A stretch of 64,000 nt of DNA, taken from positions 125 to 64,124 of the forward strand of contig VZRZ01002552.1 of NCBI GenBank assembly GCA_013398175.1. The letters run 5' to 3'. The DNA comes from Climacteris rufus. Taxonomy: Eukaryota; Chordata; Aves; Passeriformes; Climacteridae. A program made the translations under genes and the position numbers. The notes under the pieces are model-generated. The model did not search any database, was not told the DNA's origin, and was given only the letters and a program-made list of their open reading frames with translations. Shown here one piece after another: positions 47,084 to 60,575 of the stretch. Position 1 is the stretch's first letter. Every line of letters begins with the position of its first letter.

Positions 47084-50000
47084 TTGTTAATAATTTTTTC
47101 TGTGGTTGCTTTTAAAATGGTAGTTTGGGGTTTTCACTTGGCCTTTTGTTCTGCAGTACAAGAAATTAAAGAAAAGATTATTACATTGGATGCCATTTGT
47201 TATAATGTTTGCAGTTCCTATAGGTCTTCCTGCTCTGTCCAAGGCATACCAATATCTTCTGCAAAATACATATTGATATATACCTTTATGTTAATAAATT
47301 GAATGTGTCAGGGACTGTTCTGTGGCAGCAAGGCTCTTGGGCACCATGCTGCTCACTTGCATGTTATTATACACTTTTACGTTCAAAAGTAAGGTGGTTG
47401 CATGGAGGCTGCCTGCTGGGAATGGTCCTTGATCCATGAAAATACCCAATCCTTGCCAAGGGAGTGGTGGAGAGGTTGGGTCAAAACATGCAAGCAATGG
47501 GATTGACTATTTAGCAGAAGAGGTGGTGGAGGTGCTGTTTGTAAAGCACACAAGTCCCTTATATCACTCTGCCAAATGCTGGTTCAGTTATGGATTCTGC
47601 TACTTCCAGTATTTGGGTCCATGTTCACTATGTCCATTTTGTACCCTTGTGCACTGATTTTTCAGATGAGTGATACCTTTCTCTTTCAGTGGATGTCAGT
47701 GGATAACGGTAATATTTGCTGTCTCTAAAAATCTTGTAGAAGTCTGGACATAAAGTTTGGGTTCAAAGTCCCCTGTTTATAACCCTCTATTTAAGTCTAC
47801 ACTTATATCTCATGTAAAGTGTCAAGATTAAAATGTATATTTTAGTGCACAAACTTCGAGAAGGATGATTTTCTGTATCAGATCAATATAATCCACCCTG
47901 AAAAATCTGAGCCCAGTTGTATTTGGTCAGTTCTGTGTATTGCATATTAAATACTCTCTAAACTGTGCGTTTTTATCAAATATAAAAAACAATAAAATAA
48001 GTACAATGGGATCTTTTGTGTAGAGTAATCTACGTGCTGGAGAGACTTAGCCAGTCTTGTCAGTAGTGATATAGACAGATATCAATGGTTTTACTGCTCC
48101 TCAGTTAGTGTGAATTTCTCTGTTTTAAATATACCTGCAACGTCTGTACCAAATAGAAGATTGTGCTTTCAGGTCTAGGTGATGTGCAAGTGGTGAGATG
48201 ACTGAAGAAAAGTTCAGTTTCGTGAATGTGCTTTGAAAATACATTGAGTTCCACAGGTATGTTGTACAAAGACAAGGTATAAAGTCTGCTAGGATTATTT
48301 TGAATTATTACAATGTAAAATAAACTCTTATCTGCATGCTTTAGTTCTGATTAGCCATTTTGTTTTGCTAGAGGAATGCCTGGTGATTCCTGGGAGGTTT
48401 CTGCTCCTTGCAGCAGTGCAAGGAGGATACCTCAGACATATGTCCTGCTTGTTTGCCACCTGGACTGTGGCATAAGGAAACAGGTTGGAGAAGGCTAAGT
48501 GTGGAAAACCTTCCAACATGGTGAGAGAAAATGTTGTGGCCAGGGTGGTGTCTCAGGACTTTGCTTGCCTGGCTGGTGCCAGGGGTTGGTTGTCTGAATG
48601 CTTCTAAGGACAGCGGAGTGAGTTGTGTCACTGACTCCAGCAGAGGCACACATTCTGTGGCTCCAGCACTTGTCAAAGCTGATGTGACAGAGGAAGCTTT
48701 AAATGTGGGGCAGTGGCAGCAAACCACTTTGTGTCATTTGCCTGACAGGATAAAGAGTTGACAGCAGCCTCAGCTGGTACCATGCATGCATTGGTGGAGC
48801 ACCCATGAGGCTGGGACCTCCATCTCCCCGCACTAATATGGCAGATGGTGTCAGCAGGCTCACCTGCCCCTGTGCCTTCCCTGCAGTGGGTCAGCAAGAC
48901 TTATAGCAGTCTAAACTGGGAGAGTGTTACCTACTTAAACTGTTTTTCTGACTTAATAAGAATTTTTCATCTATAGCAAGCCAGTTTAAAATATTGTCTA
49001 TACACAAACAGTCATTCTGAATAATAGGCCTGCACACAGTAAATGTCAGCTCCTTAAATCACAGAGGACTTCGGAAGCGGAGTAGAGAATGCTTCATAAC
49101 AGTTTAAACTTCAGCCTCCCATTTATTATGTATGTGTTTATAAATCTCTGAGGGGCACTCTTTTCCCTTCTGGGAAGCCCAAAGGAGCAGAGTTGTTTGT
49201 CAGCCAGACTGGGTGGTGTGTGGTGCTGTGGTTGCTCCTTTGCATTCTGACCCCATTTGGTTTCAAGGTTGGTATCCAAGGTTGTGCCTGAGGAAATTTT
49301 ATATTCTTTTCTCCTAACAACAGCATATAGGACCTTTTATTTCTAGGAAGACAGTAGAGGCAGAACAAAAAGTGGCGAGGGGTCAGCAGAGCAGTGTTTT
49401 GCTGTGTTTTTCTTTTTAAGGTGAGCATGAATGATCACCACCTTTAGAAAAGGGCTCTCCGTTTGCCACAGAGGAAGAGTGTAAAGGTATCTTGCTCAGA
49501 ATTGGCATTGAAAAATTTCTTCAGCGTTCCCATCTATCTTGGTTAGTATGAATACTTTAGCATTAAATGAAGAAAAGGAGAATCCATTAATAGTTAATAA
49601 CTGACCTTAAGATAGGAATTCAAAGTTCACTACAATTAAACCCAAGTGTCAGCAGAACCCACAAGGGAGACTATCAATATATTTGACTATACCTATGCAT
49701 AGATAACAGATTTAAATTCTATAAGGGAGACAACTGTGCTTTACTCCTAATAAAAACATATCCTTGTCCTGTCTTATATCACAGACAAAACACAGAAGTT
49801 CTGTGTTATGAATTATAGTAGGAGAAAACATACTGAAGAGCAAATGTGATTCTGGATGGAATTTCATCACATGACACTATTGTAAACCAGATGTTTGTCA
49901 GATTCAGGGGGAGAATGTATCCATCTTGAAATTTTTAATAAGGTTACATAAAGGATTAAAAGCAAACATTTACAATACATAGGATTTAAAGATAATTATA

Positions 50001-50696
50001 TTTCTTTTAAATTGGTTATTTGCTTGGTAGATAGTTAAAAATATTTACATAATCTATCTGTGGTGCAGTGCACCTCGTGGATGGCTTCTTTCATTATGAT
50101 GTTTGATGTACATCCACAACATCAGAAAAACAAAACATAAAGAGACTGTTCCACAGACATAAACAATACATGTGATATAAAAAATATGCTCTATTATTGG
50201 AAAAAAAAGGAAGCTGCAGCCAAACCTAAGAGTTATGGGATAAGATTCTGATGCCTGGAAGAGAGAATTACATTTCCCTATAAAAAGCAGTGATGGCCTC
50301 ACTGCAAGGGAAACTGGCTCTGGGTAGAATGTAGATAGATAGTTATCTTGCTGCTGCAGCTTCTTCTTTTTCTTCAGTTTCTTCCCCCTTCCAAGGAAGG
50401 AAAAGGGAGAACAAATCTTAAAAAAAGGCAGAGAAATGGAAGAAAGGGAATCTTGGGTTTGTATCTGAGACTTAAAAGATTACTTTGCGCCTGTGAATTT
50501 GTTCAGGTCAGCTTCCTTTCAATACCTGTGGCCATTTTTGTGGGGCTACATTCAAGACCACTAATTCTCAGATTATTTTCTCTAGAATTCTTTCTGTTGG
50601 CAGACAATTTACAAGGAAACTTTATAGCAGGATGTATCCAGTGTACACAGAGATATACACATTGATGCTGCATCAGTATAACATTACACTGGTCTC
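47084..50696. other. Non-coding, no gene recognised
   Basis: About 3.6 kb. A GC-richer part at 48380-48900 has open frames on both strands (for example 48368-48727 minus, 119 codons) without any recognised domain or repeat. The rest is AT-rich unique sequence. Confidence 0.5.
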
Positions 50697-50716
50697 AAAA
50701 AAAAAAAAAAAAAAAC
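50697..50716. repeat. A20 homopolymer
   Basis: Twenty A bases. The upstream sequence is not a recognised retroposon, so I do not call it a poly(A) tail. Confidence 0.92.
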
Positions 50717-53700
50717 AACGAACAAGCCTATGTGATGAGTTTTTAAAGATTTTACATGAAATTGTATTTTAAATAATAGGAAGATTAATTCATCACACTC
50801 CCTATTTATCTTGGTAGATATTCTTTCACTCAGTGGATTTCTGATTCATGGGGAATAAGGGCAAAGTGAATTAAACTAGTAAAATAGGAAGATAACTTCC
50901 TTTTTATAGCTATAGGATGTGTAAGTCCACTTGGACTTCAGTTGTGATGTTTTAATACACCAACAGACTTATTGGGACTGGTAACTAATGTCTGTAGTGC
51001 TTTAGTAATTCCTCGTACCAACAAGGTATGATGAATACAGAATCTCCATGAAGTCAGAGGACAGTGTTAATGTTGAAATATAATGTACTAATTCCAGGAA
51101 GTTGGTTTCTCAATGTGATGCTAATTCAGCCACATTATGGATCATTTATGGCCCAGATGGATTATTACAAATGGAAGATATTGCTGAGGATTGCTATAGC
51201 CAAGTTAACGATGTGATAGAAGTGTTGACACTCGCTGGCTGTACTGCACTGCTGTAGCCTGCTGTCACACTGCTCTTCTGATTGTCTCTTCACCTCCACC
51301 AGCCCTTGTGCATGGCATAGCCCGGGAGGGTTCAGTATTCCCACCTCAAAGAGCAAGGAGGTGTTAATTTTTCTTGCAGAGTAGGTCAGCAAGAGGGATT
51401 TCTAATTCAGAGCCCTTAATTATAATATTTTCTAGAAAAAAAACTAGGCATCATAAACTTCTCAATGGAAGAAAGCAAAAATTGTCTTTTAGTACTCTGA
51501 GTGATGGAACATGTTTTTCCTGATTTTTTGTTGAGAGGGGGTAGGTTTGGGACTATGATGCATGTATAATTGGGAGAGGAAAAAGTTATGGTTACTGGAA
51601 AATTGCGAAAGTCCTAAAGGCTTGTTCCAGAAATCTTCTGCAGCTGTCTCCCTGATACTGACTGGGTATTCCCCATCAGTGTGGGAGAGCCCACAAATGT
51701 CTTGGAGTGTATTTTTAAATTTTTTTTCCTCTACAAACCCTCTACATTCAGGTACTAGTTAAGATGGTCCTGGTCATCACTGTCTAGGCTTCCATTTAAG
51801 CTTGATAAACAACATCACAATTGCCCTGTTGAGATACAGAAATCTAAAAAGCCCAAAACAGGACAGTTGCTAAGAGGTATTTCTTGCATTGAATAATGTA
51901 ATTTTACAGCCTTGAGATTGTTTTGGAGAATGTTACCAAGTTTAAAATGTCAGCCAAGATCAAAACATAGTGAAAAATATATTGCTGAAGAAGACAATCA
52001 GAGGTGAGGGGTGGGAGACCCCTCCTAGGAGACTGTCCAAATCCTGTGCCCACTTATCCCTCACTCTGCCCTCTGACCATGTCAACTAATCTCATTTTAG
52101 AGACATAGTACAGGAAAAGATAAACCATGGAATAGCTGAATCTTACTTTGAATGTCTGACAAGTTTCATGTCTTTTAAGTCCTAAACAGATTTATTTCAC
52201 TTGTATCAGTCACTCCATGACAGGTCTACATAAATCAGAAAGCAGTCTGGGAGAAGGTCCTTCACTTGCCAACTTGCCTGTATCACAGATTCCCACAGAG
52301 TACATACTTGTACATGTATATGCAGGAGAGATTTGAGATTCAGTATAATCATCATGTAGTGTCACTTTCCTCATAGCTAAATACCCAGAAGAGCTGGCTG
52401 AAAAGGTTAGACATATCTGTCAGGTTTTTTGGGTCCAAAAAAAAGATCTTGTCCATTCAGTCTAAATAAGGTGTAATCTCAGCTGCATGGGTCAAATATT
52501 CCAAGTTCATTTACCAATTCACTGGGCAAATGTCACAAGTTCTAGTCAGACTTAGGACAGAGCGATGCAATCTATCAATACTTAAGCATATTGGAGGGGG
52601 AGCATCATGGCTGGGAGTGTTATTTATTCAGTGAAGCACATGCTAAATTGAACAGCATGCTTTAGATAGACAGAGTGGGGGTCTACTACTTATCTTTCCA
52701 ATGAGCTTTTATATTTCCATGTAGAGAGATTTTATACTCAAAAGAACAGTAACAGAAGCTGTTTAGACTCACTCACCATCCAAGTGTATAATTTCTCCCT
52801 GTTAGCCTGCAAAGTCTTAAGGAAAACAAGTTTTTGCTAATAATTTTCAGTTCAGATTGGACCTGTGTGGGCTTATAAGGTCATTCGCTTGACTGAGCAA
52901 CCATGGACGTTACACAGTGGGAAGTGGGCAGGGCTAGTGCTTGACAGCTGTTCTTGGGAGTGATGGCCATATGTATCCTTTGCCACAGGACTGGTTTTCT
53001 GATTGAGATCATTCATTTGTGGAAACACTTGCCTGCGCTCTGAGGGATGATGCTGTAAATTCAAAATAACATGGAGATGCATTGGGTTTACATGGGCCTG
53101 AGTGGACTCTGCTGGTGTCTGCCTGACAGCTCCAGCTGGCACAGGGTCAGATGTCCCTCCAAACCCTTCCCTTCCACCAAGGGGTTATTATTATCAGAAA
53201 AAGGTGCAGAATAGTGTCTTCTCTAATCAGCAAGCTTATATTTATATGTTCCAAATAAAGCTTTTTTCATTTACTTAGTAATGTTACATGTCAGTGAGCA
53301 AAGCTTGTGGTCAGGTAATGTGCTGGGACCTGTGTATGTTCAGAGGAAAGGTATTTTTTTGTCTTGGTGACTCTGTCTCCCTCTCTCTTTCTCCCTTGAT
53401 CTGACTCATCCAGTTATCTTGTAAGCTTTGTTATCACTGAGAATGTCTTTTATTGTGTTTAGATACTGTGCCTATCAGAATGATCTTGTTTGAAATACCT
53501 TCATTTCAGAGGCAAAAATAACCAAACATGCAACAAGCCTTAAAGGCTTAAGGTTGCAAAGTGAGGTAATGTGAGATTCATGATTGCCGTACACATTGAA
53601 TTCATCCTTCTTGTGCATATGTGTCAAGATACAATCTTTAGTGATGTGTTCACTCATTATTTCTTACACAGGCCACTTCCCTAAGCTGTCAGCCTGTTCT

Positions 53701-55399
53701 TTTAACTAATTTGCTCCCTGTACTTTTCTAGGTCTTTAAAATAGCACCCTGAAAGCACAGAAATGCTATGGTGACAACATTCATATGAGCCATCAGTATC
53801 CCTGGGAAGTTCAGGCTGCATAGAAATTCTGAAGTATTTGGGGTTTATTTTTAGAGGGCTAAAATCAGAAATGTTGAATCTTACTTCAAGCTATCTGTGC
53901 AGAGCATGCTCAATCTGTGAAGCAAATAGATTCTCATCAGCTAGTGCTCCCATCACTAGGGTAAGGCTTCATGCTCTGCAGAGATGAGGCAATCTCAGCA
54001 AGTGTCCAGGGCAGGTTCTTACCTACTGTCTCTTTGCCTTGTGTGTTGTGCCGAAATACGTCTCATTAACCTGTAAGGGACAGAGACTACACTGAAGTTA
54101 CATGGCACTGGGGTGCTTTCACCTGAGACTGTCAGTAGGGGTATGTTCTGACTTGGTTCTCTTCTATAGGTGCAAAGTATCATGCTTGATGTGAGAGGAG
54201 AAGGTTCATCTACACCTACAGGTAATTACCACATCGTTGACATAATGGTAGTACAAGTAGTGTGCTCTGTCTGCAGCTTAGCAGATATCAAGGAGGCTAC
54301 TGTTGAGCAGTTCCCTTTCTCCTTCCACTCTCCATTCCCACTTTCATCTTTTTATCGTTTTCTTGATGAATGCTCCCCAATATCTCAGAGGTTCAGAGTG
54401 GCTATCTGGACAACTCATATCCTATCATCTTTATCTGCCCATGACTTTTGGGTCTTACACAGCTTTTTGCCTGATTGCCCTCTAACAAGAAGGCTGAAGG
54501 ATCTTTTCAAAGGGAGAGGATGTAGTATTGCTAACATCTAATCCTTGTATGCAGCTGGACTTTTTCCTGTTCTTGAATTCCTGCCAGTATTACCCCAGAA
54601 TCCACTTTAACACATGGAAACAGTGAGTAGCTTCATAATTGGCTATCCAACAGTATAGTTAACACCAGCTTGTTTAAATAGAGGCATGGAGTCAAGCTTG
54701 CACGTCTGTAGGGCTTCATTAAGCCTTTATTTCCATTAGCACTTCAGTCCACAGCATCTGTAAATTCATAATTTTAATCCTTACTTTTTAAAATTACCAA
54801 TGAGTGATACTCTAAATCCAGCCTGATTTTGCCTAGCCTTGCAAAGGTGTCAAACTGCTATGGAAATAAATCAAAGAATTTTTCATGAAGTAACCATCAG
54901 ACATGCTGTGGTTGCTTTTTGCAAAGCTGTTGTCTTTCATCAACTGGTTTTTCAATGAAGTTTTGAAAAGCCATTCCTAATTGTGTAAATATCAGAATAT
55001 AGTTGGCTTTCCAATTTCACAGCTTATCAGTAGGAGAAAAAGAGAAAAGGGGAAAACCCTAGATATTTCAAAGACAATAAGTGCATTTGATGTAATGGTC
55101 TATGATTTTTGTCTTTTGTTGTTTAGCCCACAATCGAAGAAACAGATGGTAAGATTTTCTAGGAAGCTTAAAACAGAAGCCAAGCTAATACAAAACTGTT
55201 CAGCTATCAGACAGGGTAAATCCATTCTGTCTCTTTCTTTTTTTTTTTTCCAAATCACAACCCATCAAAAGAAAGGTTTAGCTTCATAAAAAGATATTTA
55301 CCAGGAAGCTTTTTGCAAAGAAGAAGGGCATGCTTTGTTAAACCAGATGCATTTTATTTTTCCTGGAACCAAGATTTATGAAAGCAGTATGCTCATATT
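50717..55399. other. Non-coding, no gene recognised
   Basis: About 4.7 kb of unique sequence. The longest open frame (54170-54541, 123 codons) and the minus-strand 89-codon frame at 52873-53142 show no recognised domain. A pyrimidine-rich tract lies at 53364-53402. No known repeat was seen. Confidence 0.5.
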
Positions 55400-55580
55400 T
55401 CTCCATATACAGTAATTGGAACTCATTATGCTAATTGTATTTCCATTATCACTAATTAACAATCATAGTGACCTGGCCCACAGTCTAATTTGTCTTTAAT
55501 CTGTTTTTGTATAGGGAGTTTTACCCTGTAATTTCAAGGTGATAATTCTATTCAGCACAACTTTATTGAATAGTGAAATG
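55400..55580. promoter_or_regulatory. Candidate conserved non-coding element with homeodomain cores
   Basis: AGTAATTGGAAC, ATTATGCTAATTGT, CCATTATC, ACTAATTAACAATCAT and CTTTAATC occur within about 90 bp, in a repeat-free block with no usable reading frame. ACTAATTAAC is a strong paired homeodomain-type core. Conservation is not tested. Confidence 0.32.
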
Positions 55581-56049
55581 TAATACTTGTAATATTTAGG
55601 GCTGTTCCCATTCAGATAGTTCAAAGGGAACAGGAAGTGAATTTATACCTGTCCGTGCTGCTGTATTAGTGGATCTGCCTCCCTCTTGCACTCTGTTTAA
55701 CCTACCTGTGTCTTACTTAACCTGTATGCAGCTTATCTAGAGTAACTGGAGGTTGGTCAACGCTTGCTGATGAGATTTGCAAGCTGTGAAGGAATGTGTG
55801 TGTGTTTACTTGTGGATAAATCTGTGGGAATTTGCCATTTTTCATTTTGTAACACTTCACCTGCAGGAAAACAGGATTTTCCTTAAATGGTCTTTCTGGT
55901 GTAGTATAAAACACTCCTGAGGGGGGAGAAAACCCTCTGAGCTTAGCATGAAAAACGTTGCGGTCTATTTTTCCTTTTTACCTAAACAAGTATATTCTTG
56001 TTTGTTTTTTTTTTTTCTCTGGGGTTTTCTGCATTCAGACATTCCAGGT
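55581..56049. other. Non-coding, no gene recognised
   Basis: Unique sequence with a GT-rich patch near 55796-55808 and a T run at about 56006-56016. No feature beyond these. Confidence 0.5.
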
Positions 56050-56145
56050 TGTTGGGTTTTTTTGTTTTTGTTTTTGGTTTGGTTTGGGTTTTTTGTTTGC
56101 TTGTTTGTTTTGTTTTATTTTGTTTTGTTTGGGGTTTTTTTTTGC
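56050..56145. repeat. T/G-rich low-complexity tract, (GTTTT)n-like
   Basis: Repeated TTTG, TTTTG and TTTGG words run for nearly 100 bp. The hydrophobic Phe/Val/Leu/Cys-rich open frames across it (55948-56318 in several frames) come from this composition and are not membrane proteins. It ends in TTTTTTTTTGCAG, which looks like a splice acceptor by accident. Confidence 0.9.
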
Positions 56146-57793
56146 AGTTTCAGTGTGATGGAAATGAGCAGTGCTGTGCTACTGGGGTTTTGCAAAACCT
56201 GCTGTACTGCTCATCCCTCTTGAGTCAGTGTTACAAAAACATTTTCAGGGACTTATTTCAGGCAACCTCACTGTTTTTTTCTGGTGCTGCTCAACTACTG
56301 CCCTTTTCCCTCTGCTGATTCACTGGCTGTGCTTTGCTGCTGATGTCATATTGTTCCCATTTTACCCACTGACTGAGTGAAACCAATAATACTGTGCTGT
56401 ACAAGCCCTCTCCCTCAAATCCTTCGTTTATTTCTTGGCTTCCTATCCACACAGGGTGCCACCTTTCAGTGAGGTGGGTACTAAATTTATCTGATAAGCT
56501 ATATTATTGCATACCCTTTGCACTGCCCCTGGTGTGCTTTGTCCTTGAGGGCTTTAGAAGCTGGGAGTGACTCTAATCTGAGTCTAATCTTTCTGTCCCA
56601 GGAACAGCCCAGCTCTCTGAGCAAACAAAATTGTGTAATTTGGTTTCAATGTAGCTTAAAAGCTTTACATCACTTGTTGATTTGTCCCTAGATGGGTATG
56701 AATATATTTATGGAGATATAAATATATACATATTTTGCTCAACAAGTTATTTTCCAAGTTATTTTCTCTTTTGCAGCTCTTTTCCTCGGTGCCTTGCTCT
56801 CCCTCTACATTTGCCACTTGCCTGCTTCAGGAAGAGGTGAATCACATCACTGCCAAAAATCCTCACGTCTCCTTTTCTTCACACTGGAATGTGCAACCTT
56901 CCAAATCCACAAGTGAGCCCTGCTTCCACACGACCCTTCCCTTCAGCTCCACCAGGGAATCGCTAAAGTCCCCTCATCTCCCCATGTCTGATCCACTTCA
57001 GCTGCCTGGACGATACAACCTTTGCATAGTAAATGCTCCTCCTTCCCCAGCACATAAATCAAGGAGTACCACCTAATCGACAAAATAATCTTAATCAATG
57101 CTTTCACCGTCTGGCTTTCCCTAGCAAATATAACTCCCTGTTGATGTTTCCCATCCTCCCTTCTGTTATACCAGATGGTGTGTGTTCCAGTCTTTTTATT
57201 ATCCTTCCCTGACCACGACACTTTGCTCAGTCCAGAGATCTTCATACTGCATCCCTTGAGTGTTCTCATCAGCAGCTCTGTCCTGTTCATTGCATCTTGT
57301 TTCAAGCATCTTGCACTAATGACCCTCTTCTTCCCCCTCCTTCACTTTGATATTTTTCACAGTATTCTTTCCCATAGGTTGATCAGCTGATATCTGGTAG
57401 CACATGTGCTTTATCCATCACATATCCTAAGTGACCTCTGTACAAATGTTGGCATCATATGGACTGAGTTTGTTCTTCTGTGTTACAGATTACTAAATTA
57501 GTCAGAATAGATTCAGAAGGTAGTAACCTCTTCCTTTTCTTTGGTTTTGTTGTGTTTTTTTTTTCCTTAGAGAAGATTACAGAAGTTGATCTGCTTCATA
57601 TTATCTACAATTAGGTTTCTGGGTAAGATGACATAATAACATAAGCATCAGTCAGAAGAACTGTACTTCCTCGATGTACAGATTTGATTTATGGCTTTGT
57701 CTTTCTAAGGTGTTTACTCTGAGAAACAAGCATCGTGTTTGTATTGGCAAATGGGAAAATGTGGGGCAGGAATTTTTCAGGCAGAAGCCCTAC
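56146..57793. other. Non-coding, no gene recognised
   Basis: Unique sequence. An AT-rich stretch with ATAAATATATACATA-type words lies at 56700-56733. Opposite-strand frames of 113 (56735-57076 plus) and 120 codons (56943-57305 minus) overlap and show no recognised domain. Confidence 0.5.
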
Positions 57794-58021
57794 TGGGATA
57801 TGGCACATTACAGAGGATGTGTTTTCTGTGGCATTCAGGGTAAACAGTGTAAGATAGGTTCAGTGTAGTGTTAGTTAAGTTCTATGTTTCTTTCTGTGCA
57901 GGTACATTATGGGATATGGCACATTACAGAGGATGTGTTTTCTGTGGCATTCAGGGTAAACAGTGTAAGATAGGTTCAGTGTAGTGTTAGTTAAGTTCTA
58001 TGTTTCTTTCTGTGCAGGTAC
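57794..58021. repeat. Perfect two-copy tandem duplication, 112-bp copies, period 116 bp
   Basis: 57794-57905 and 57910-58021 are identical at all 112 positions by direct reading. Four bases (ATTA, 57906-57909) separate them. Each copy starts with TGGGATATGGCACATTACAG and ends with TTTCTGTGCAGGTAC. Similarity stops at once on both outer sides. The duplicated unit itself is ordinary unique sequence. Complete identity in neutral DNA means a very recent event, a length polymorphism or an assembly artefact. Confidence 0.97.
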
Positions 58022-59185
58022 CCAAATCTTTGCTGTTCTTATCCTTCTGTATCAAAATAGAAGAATGTTATACTCTTTTCTTTGCTGTAACATGCTCTCC
58101 AAAAAATTTGGCCTCCTTTCCTGAAATGCTATGGCAAAATAGCTCTCTGTGAACCTAAGACATGCATATACCATACAATTCACAGCCTCTTCAGAGCCTC
58201 TACCATAGCAGCAAACCTCAGGCTGAACAGTTCCATGTTCAACTAGGCCAGCCTTCTTTTGAACCATTTGGGTGGAGAAACAGCATCTCCCCTGACTTCC
58301 CAGCCCTCCAGGCTGCAGTTCCACTCTCCTGGAGCACATGCTCACTTAATACAATTTGTAGCAAATGTAATAGACGCGTGGAGTTGAAAGAGAGGCTGAG
58401 TATCTAAATTGCAAAGACCACAAATCAGTTACTGAGTAGATGGATATGCTAAGTGAACACCATTTTTCTAGAATATCTGACAGAACTGGAAATCACAATG
58501 CAGAGTGATTTTATCACAGAGGATTTTCAATTTGTTGTTTAGAAAGATGGGTCAGTAAGCATCCACTTTATCCGTAATGACTAAAGAATGTAAATAATCT
58601 TGTTGCAACCATTTTTCATGTACATTTTCTATCTAGATGAGCTATATTGCCTTCTAGGTATTTTGTTTTTCCTTTCAAGGAGCATAAAGGATTTTTTTTT
58701 TTGGCCTCCTGTTAAAAGAGGCACTGCAGACTAATAGCTCTTTCAGTCATCATAGAGGTTGATGTAGCTAACATTTTAAGTGGTATTGTCTGCCAGTAAT
58801 ACTTAATCCTATTGTCAAAGACTGCAGTGCCCAGAGAATGTGTTTTCCTTGGAAAGGTAGGCTATAGGGAAATGTAATTACTATTTAACTCTTAAGCCAA
58901 AGCAAAGATTGTATTCTATCATCTAGAAGGGTTGTTCCAGCTGCTTATTCCAAGAAGAGCCTAAACTTTGTCTTCTAATTTATTCTGCTTTGTAACTATT
59001 CAATAACCATGTTTAACAATTCCAGTGATTTGCGTTGCCATTTTTGGAAATACAGTTCCTTGTCTTTTTTTCCCCAGCTGTTCTTTTGGCTGAGGGTGAA
59101 AGAGGTCTTGAAACATTTATTGCACTCTGATACAGGATTACATGTTCATATAGGAAAAAAAATGTGGTCTATGTAACTCTGATGA
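58022..59185. other. Non-coding, no gene recognised
   Basis: Unique sequence with a T run near 58691-58702. Opposite-strand frames at 58052-58407 shadow each other and are unrecognised. Confidence 0.5.
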
Positions 59186-59715
59186 GGTAGAACAATTACT
59201 AGGATTTTACAAATAGAAGGGACCTTTGCGAGCTAATGGCCTGTGTAACATCACTCAAGCCATTCCCTAAAAGCTTCCTTGAAGTCCAACAGTTGTGACT
59301 TACTTTCAGACACCTTTTATGACTTTGTTGACACGACTTTGATTTATAAGTTTTCAGTGATGGAGCATCAATTGCAACCTTTAATTGGTTGTCTTCCCTG
59401 TAAAGGAAAAAAAAAAAAAGGAAACGCTCCATATTCTGGACCTTAATTTGTCTAATTTGAACTTCAAGCTATTGAATCTTGTTAAGCCTTTGTCAGCTAG
59501 ATTGAAGAGTCATCAATTATCAATTTTCATTCCCTTTGATAATAGACACTTATAGACTAATAAATTATCCTTTAACCTTTTCTTCATTAAGCTAATAGAT
59601 TGAGCACCAGGAGTCTCTCACTTCCAGGCATATTTTCCATTTTTTTGTTCATTCATGTGGCTCTGAATTCTCTCTGATTTTTCAACATCCTTCCAAAGAA
59701 TAAGCACCAAATATA
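59186..59715 (-). mobile_element. CR1 LINE fragment, minus strand, 3' end (old copy)
   Basis: Read on the plus strand this is an inverted CR1 3' region. AATAGAAGGGACCTTTGCGA (near 59212) is the terminal area. It is followed by TTCAGTGATGGAGCATCA near 59354, ATTTGTCTAATTTGAACTTC near 59446, TTGTTAAGCCTTTGTCAGCT near 59479, ATTAAGCTAATAGATTGAGC near 59586, CAGGAGTCTCTCA near 59609 and TTTTTCAACATCCTTCC near 59678. The order and spacing match ancient amniote CR1 subfamilies. An A13 run at 59407-59419 was added later. Coding capacity is lost. Confidence 0.9.
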
Positions 59716-60473
59716 TATATATGACAGGTCCTCCACCATAATCAAGGATGAAGTTGCATTGTTTTCCTCTATGCCTTCTTGCAATTAATATTTGTTCAGA
59801 AACAGATCATATTAACTACCAGAATTTTCCAGCAAAGTCTCCTGCAATGATTATTCTCAGTGGTGTCTAAATGCCTGTTACGAGAACACCATAATTTCTG
59901 TCAATTCAGTTTTGTTTCTAGCTATATGGCCTGGGATTTGATCAGTTTGAAATGTGTACTGCGGGCTCAGCAAGGCAGAAATATTACTAAATCCAACTGA
60001 ACTGTGTATTTGTTGTTTCTGAGAATCATATGGCAAGGTGTTTGATCCCTGTTTCATAGAACACTGGTCATCTTAGGAGGGAAAAGACAATGCTTTTTAT
60101 TTTGTTTATTTTAATGAAGTCATTAATACTGTGGATTCCATCCTTTAGCTACACACTGGAAGTACTGGTGAAAGGGGAAAAATAGAATTGGCATTTTGAG
60201 GAATCTAGAACTGCAATATAGCCTTTAAAAGTTATTGAAACAAAATTCTGATAGCAGAATACTTCAAACAGGGTTTGCATGAAATCCTTTTTTTCCTTGC
60301 ATGAAGCTTAAACTTTAGGAATTAAATCTCTTATTATTGTACTTGAAAATTATCTGCATCTCTGTTGCAAAAATATTCAAACTAGATTGAAAAGAAATAT
60401 GGAGGACAGAATTGAAAACACACATTTTTTGTCGTGATCTTTATTTCTTTTGTGGCAGAAAAGATCCTTTTTA
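59716..60473. other. Non-coding, no gene recognised
   Basis: Unique sequence between the CR1 and the LTR. A short (AT)n run at 59710-59722 marks the CR1 boundary. No other feature was seen. Confidence 0.5.
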
Positions 60474-60488
60474 TTTTTTTTTTTTTTT
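60474..60488. repeat. T15 homopolymer
   Basis: Fifteen T bases about 90 bp upstream of the LTR at 60576. No link to that element is evident. Confidence 0.9.
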
Positions 60489-60575
60489 AGTTAAGACTGT
60501 GGTCAAGATTTCATCAAGGTACTTCAGAATTTTTTGAGGTTACAGTGGAGAGTTTATAGCTTTTCACAGAATAGA

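Noticed and set aside
47440..47490. Words resembling a CR1 3' coding end (AAGGGAGTGGTGGAG)
   Set aside because: Only about 15 bp resemble CR1 and no neighbouring landmarks support it.
48368..48761. 119-codon minus-strand frame and its plus-strand partner in a GC-richer patch
   Set aside because: No domain recognised. Opposite-strand long frames in the same place are typical of GC-richer chance ORFs.
56135..56146. TTTTTTTTTGCAG resembling a splice acceptor
   Set aside because: It is the end of a T/G-rich low-complexity tract, so the match is expected by composition.
55948..56318. Hydrophobic open frames that look like membrane proteins
   Set aside because: The Phe/Val/Leu/Cys runs come from the T/G-rich low-complexity tract at 56050-56145 and appear in several frames at once.
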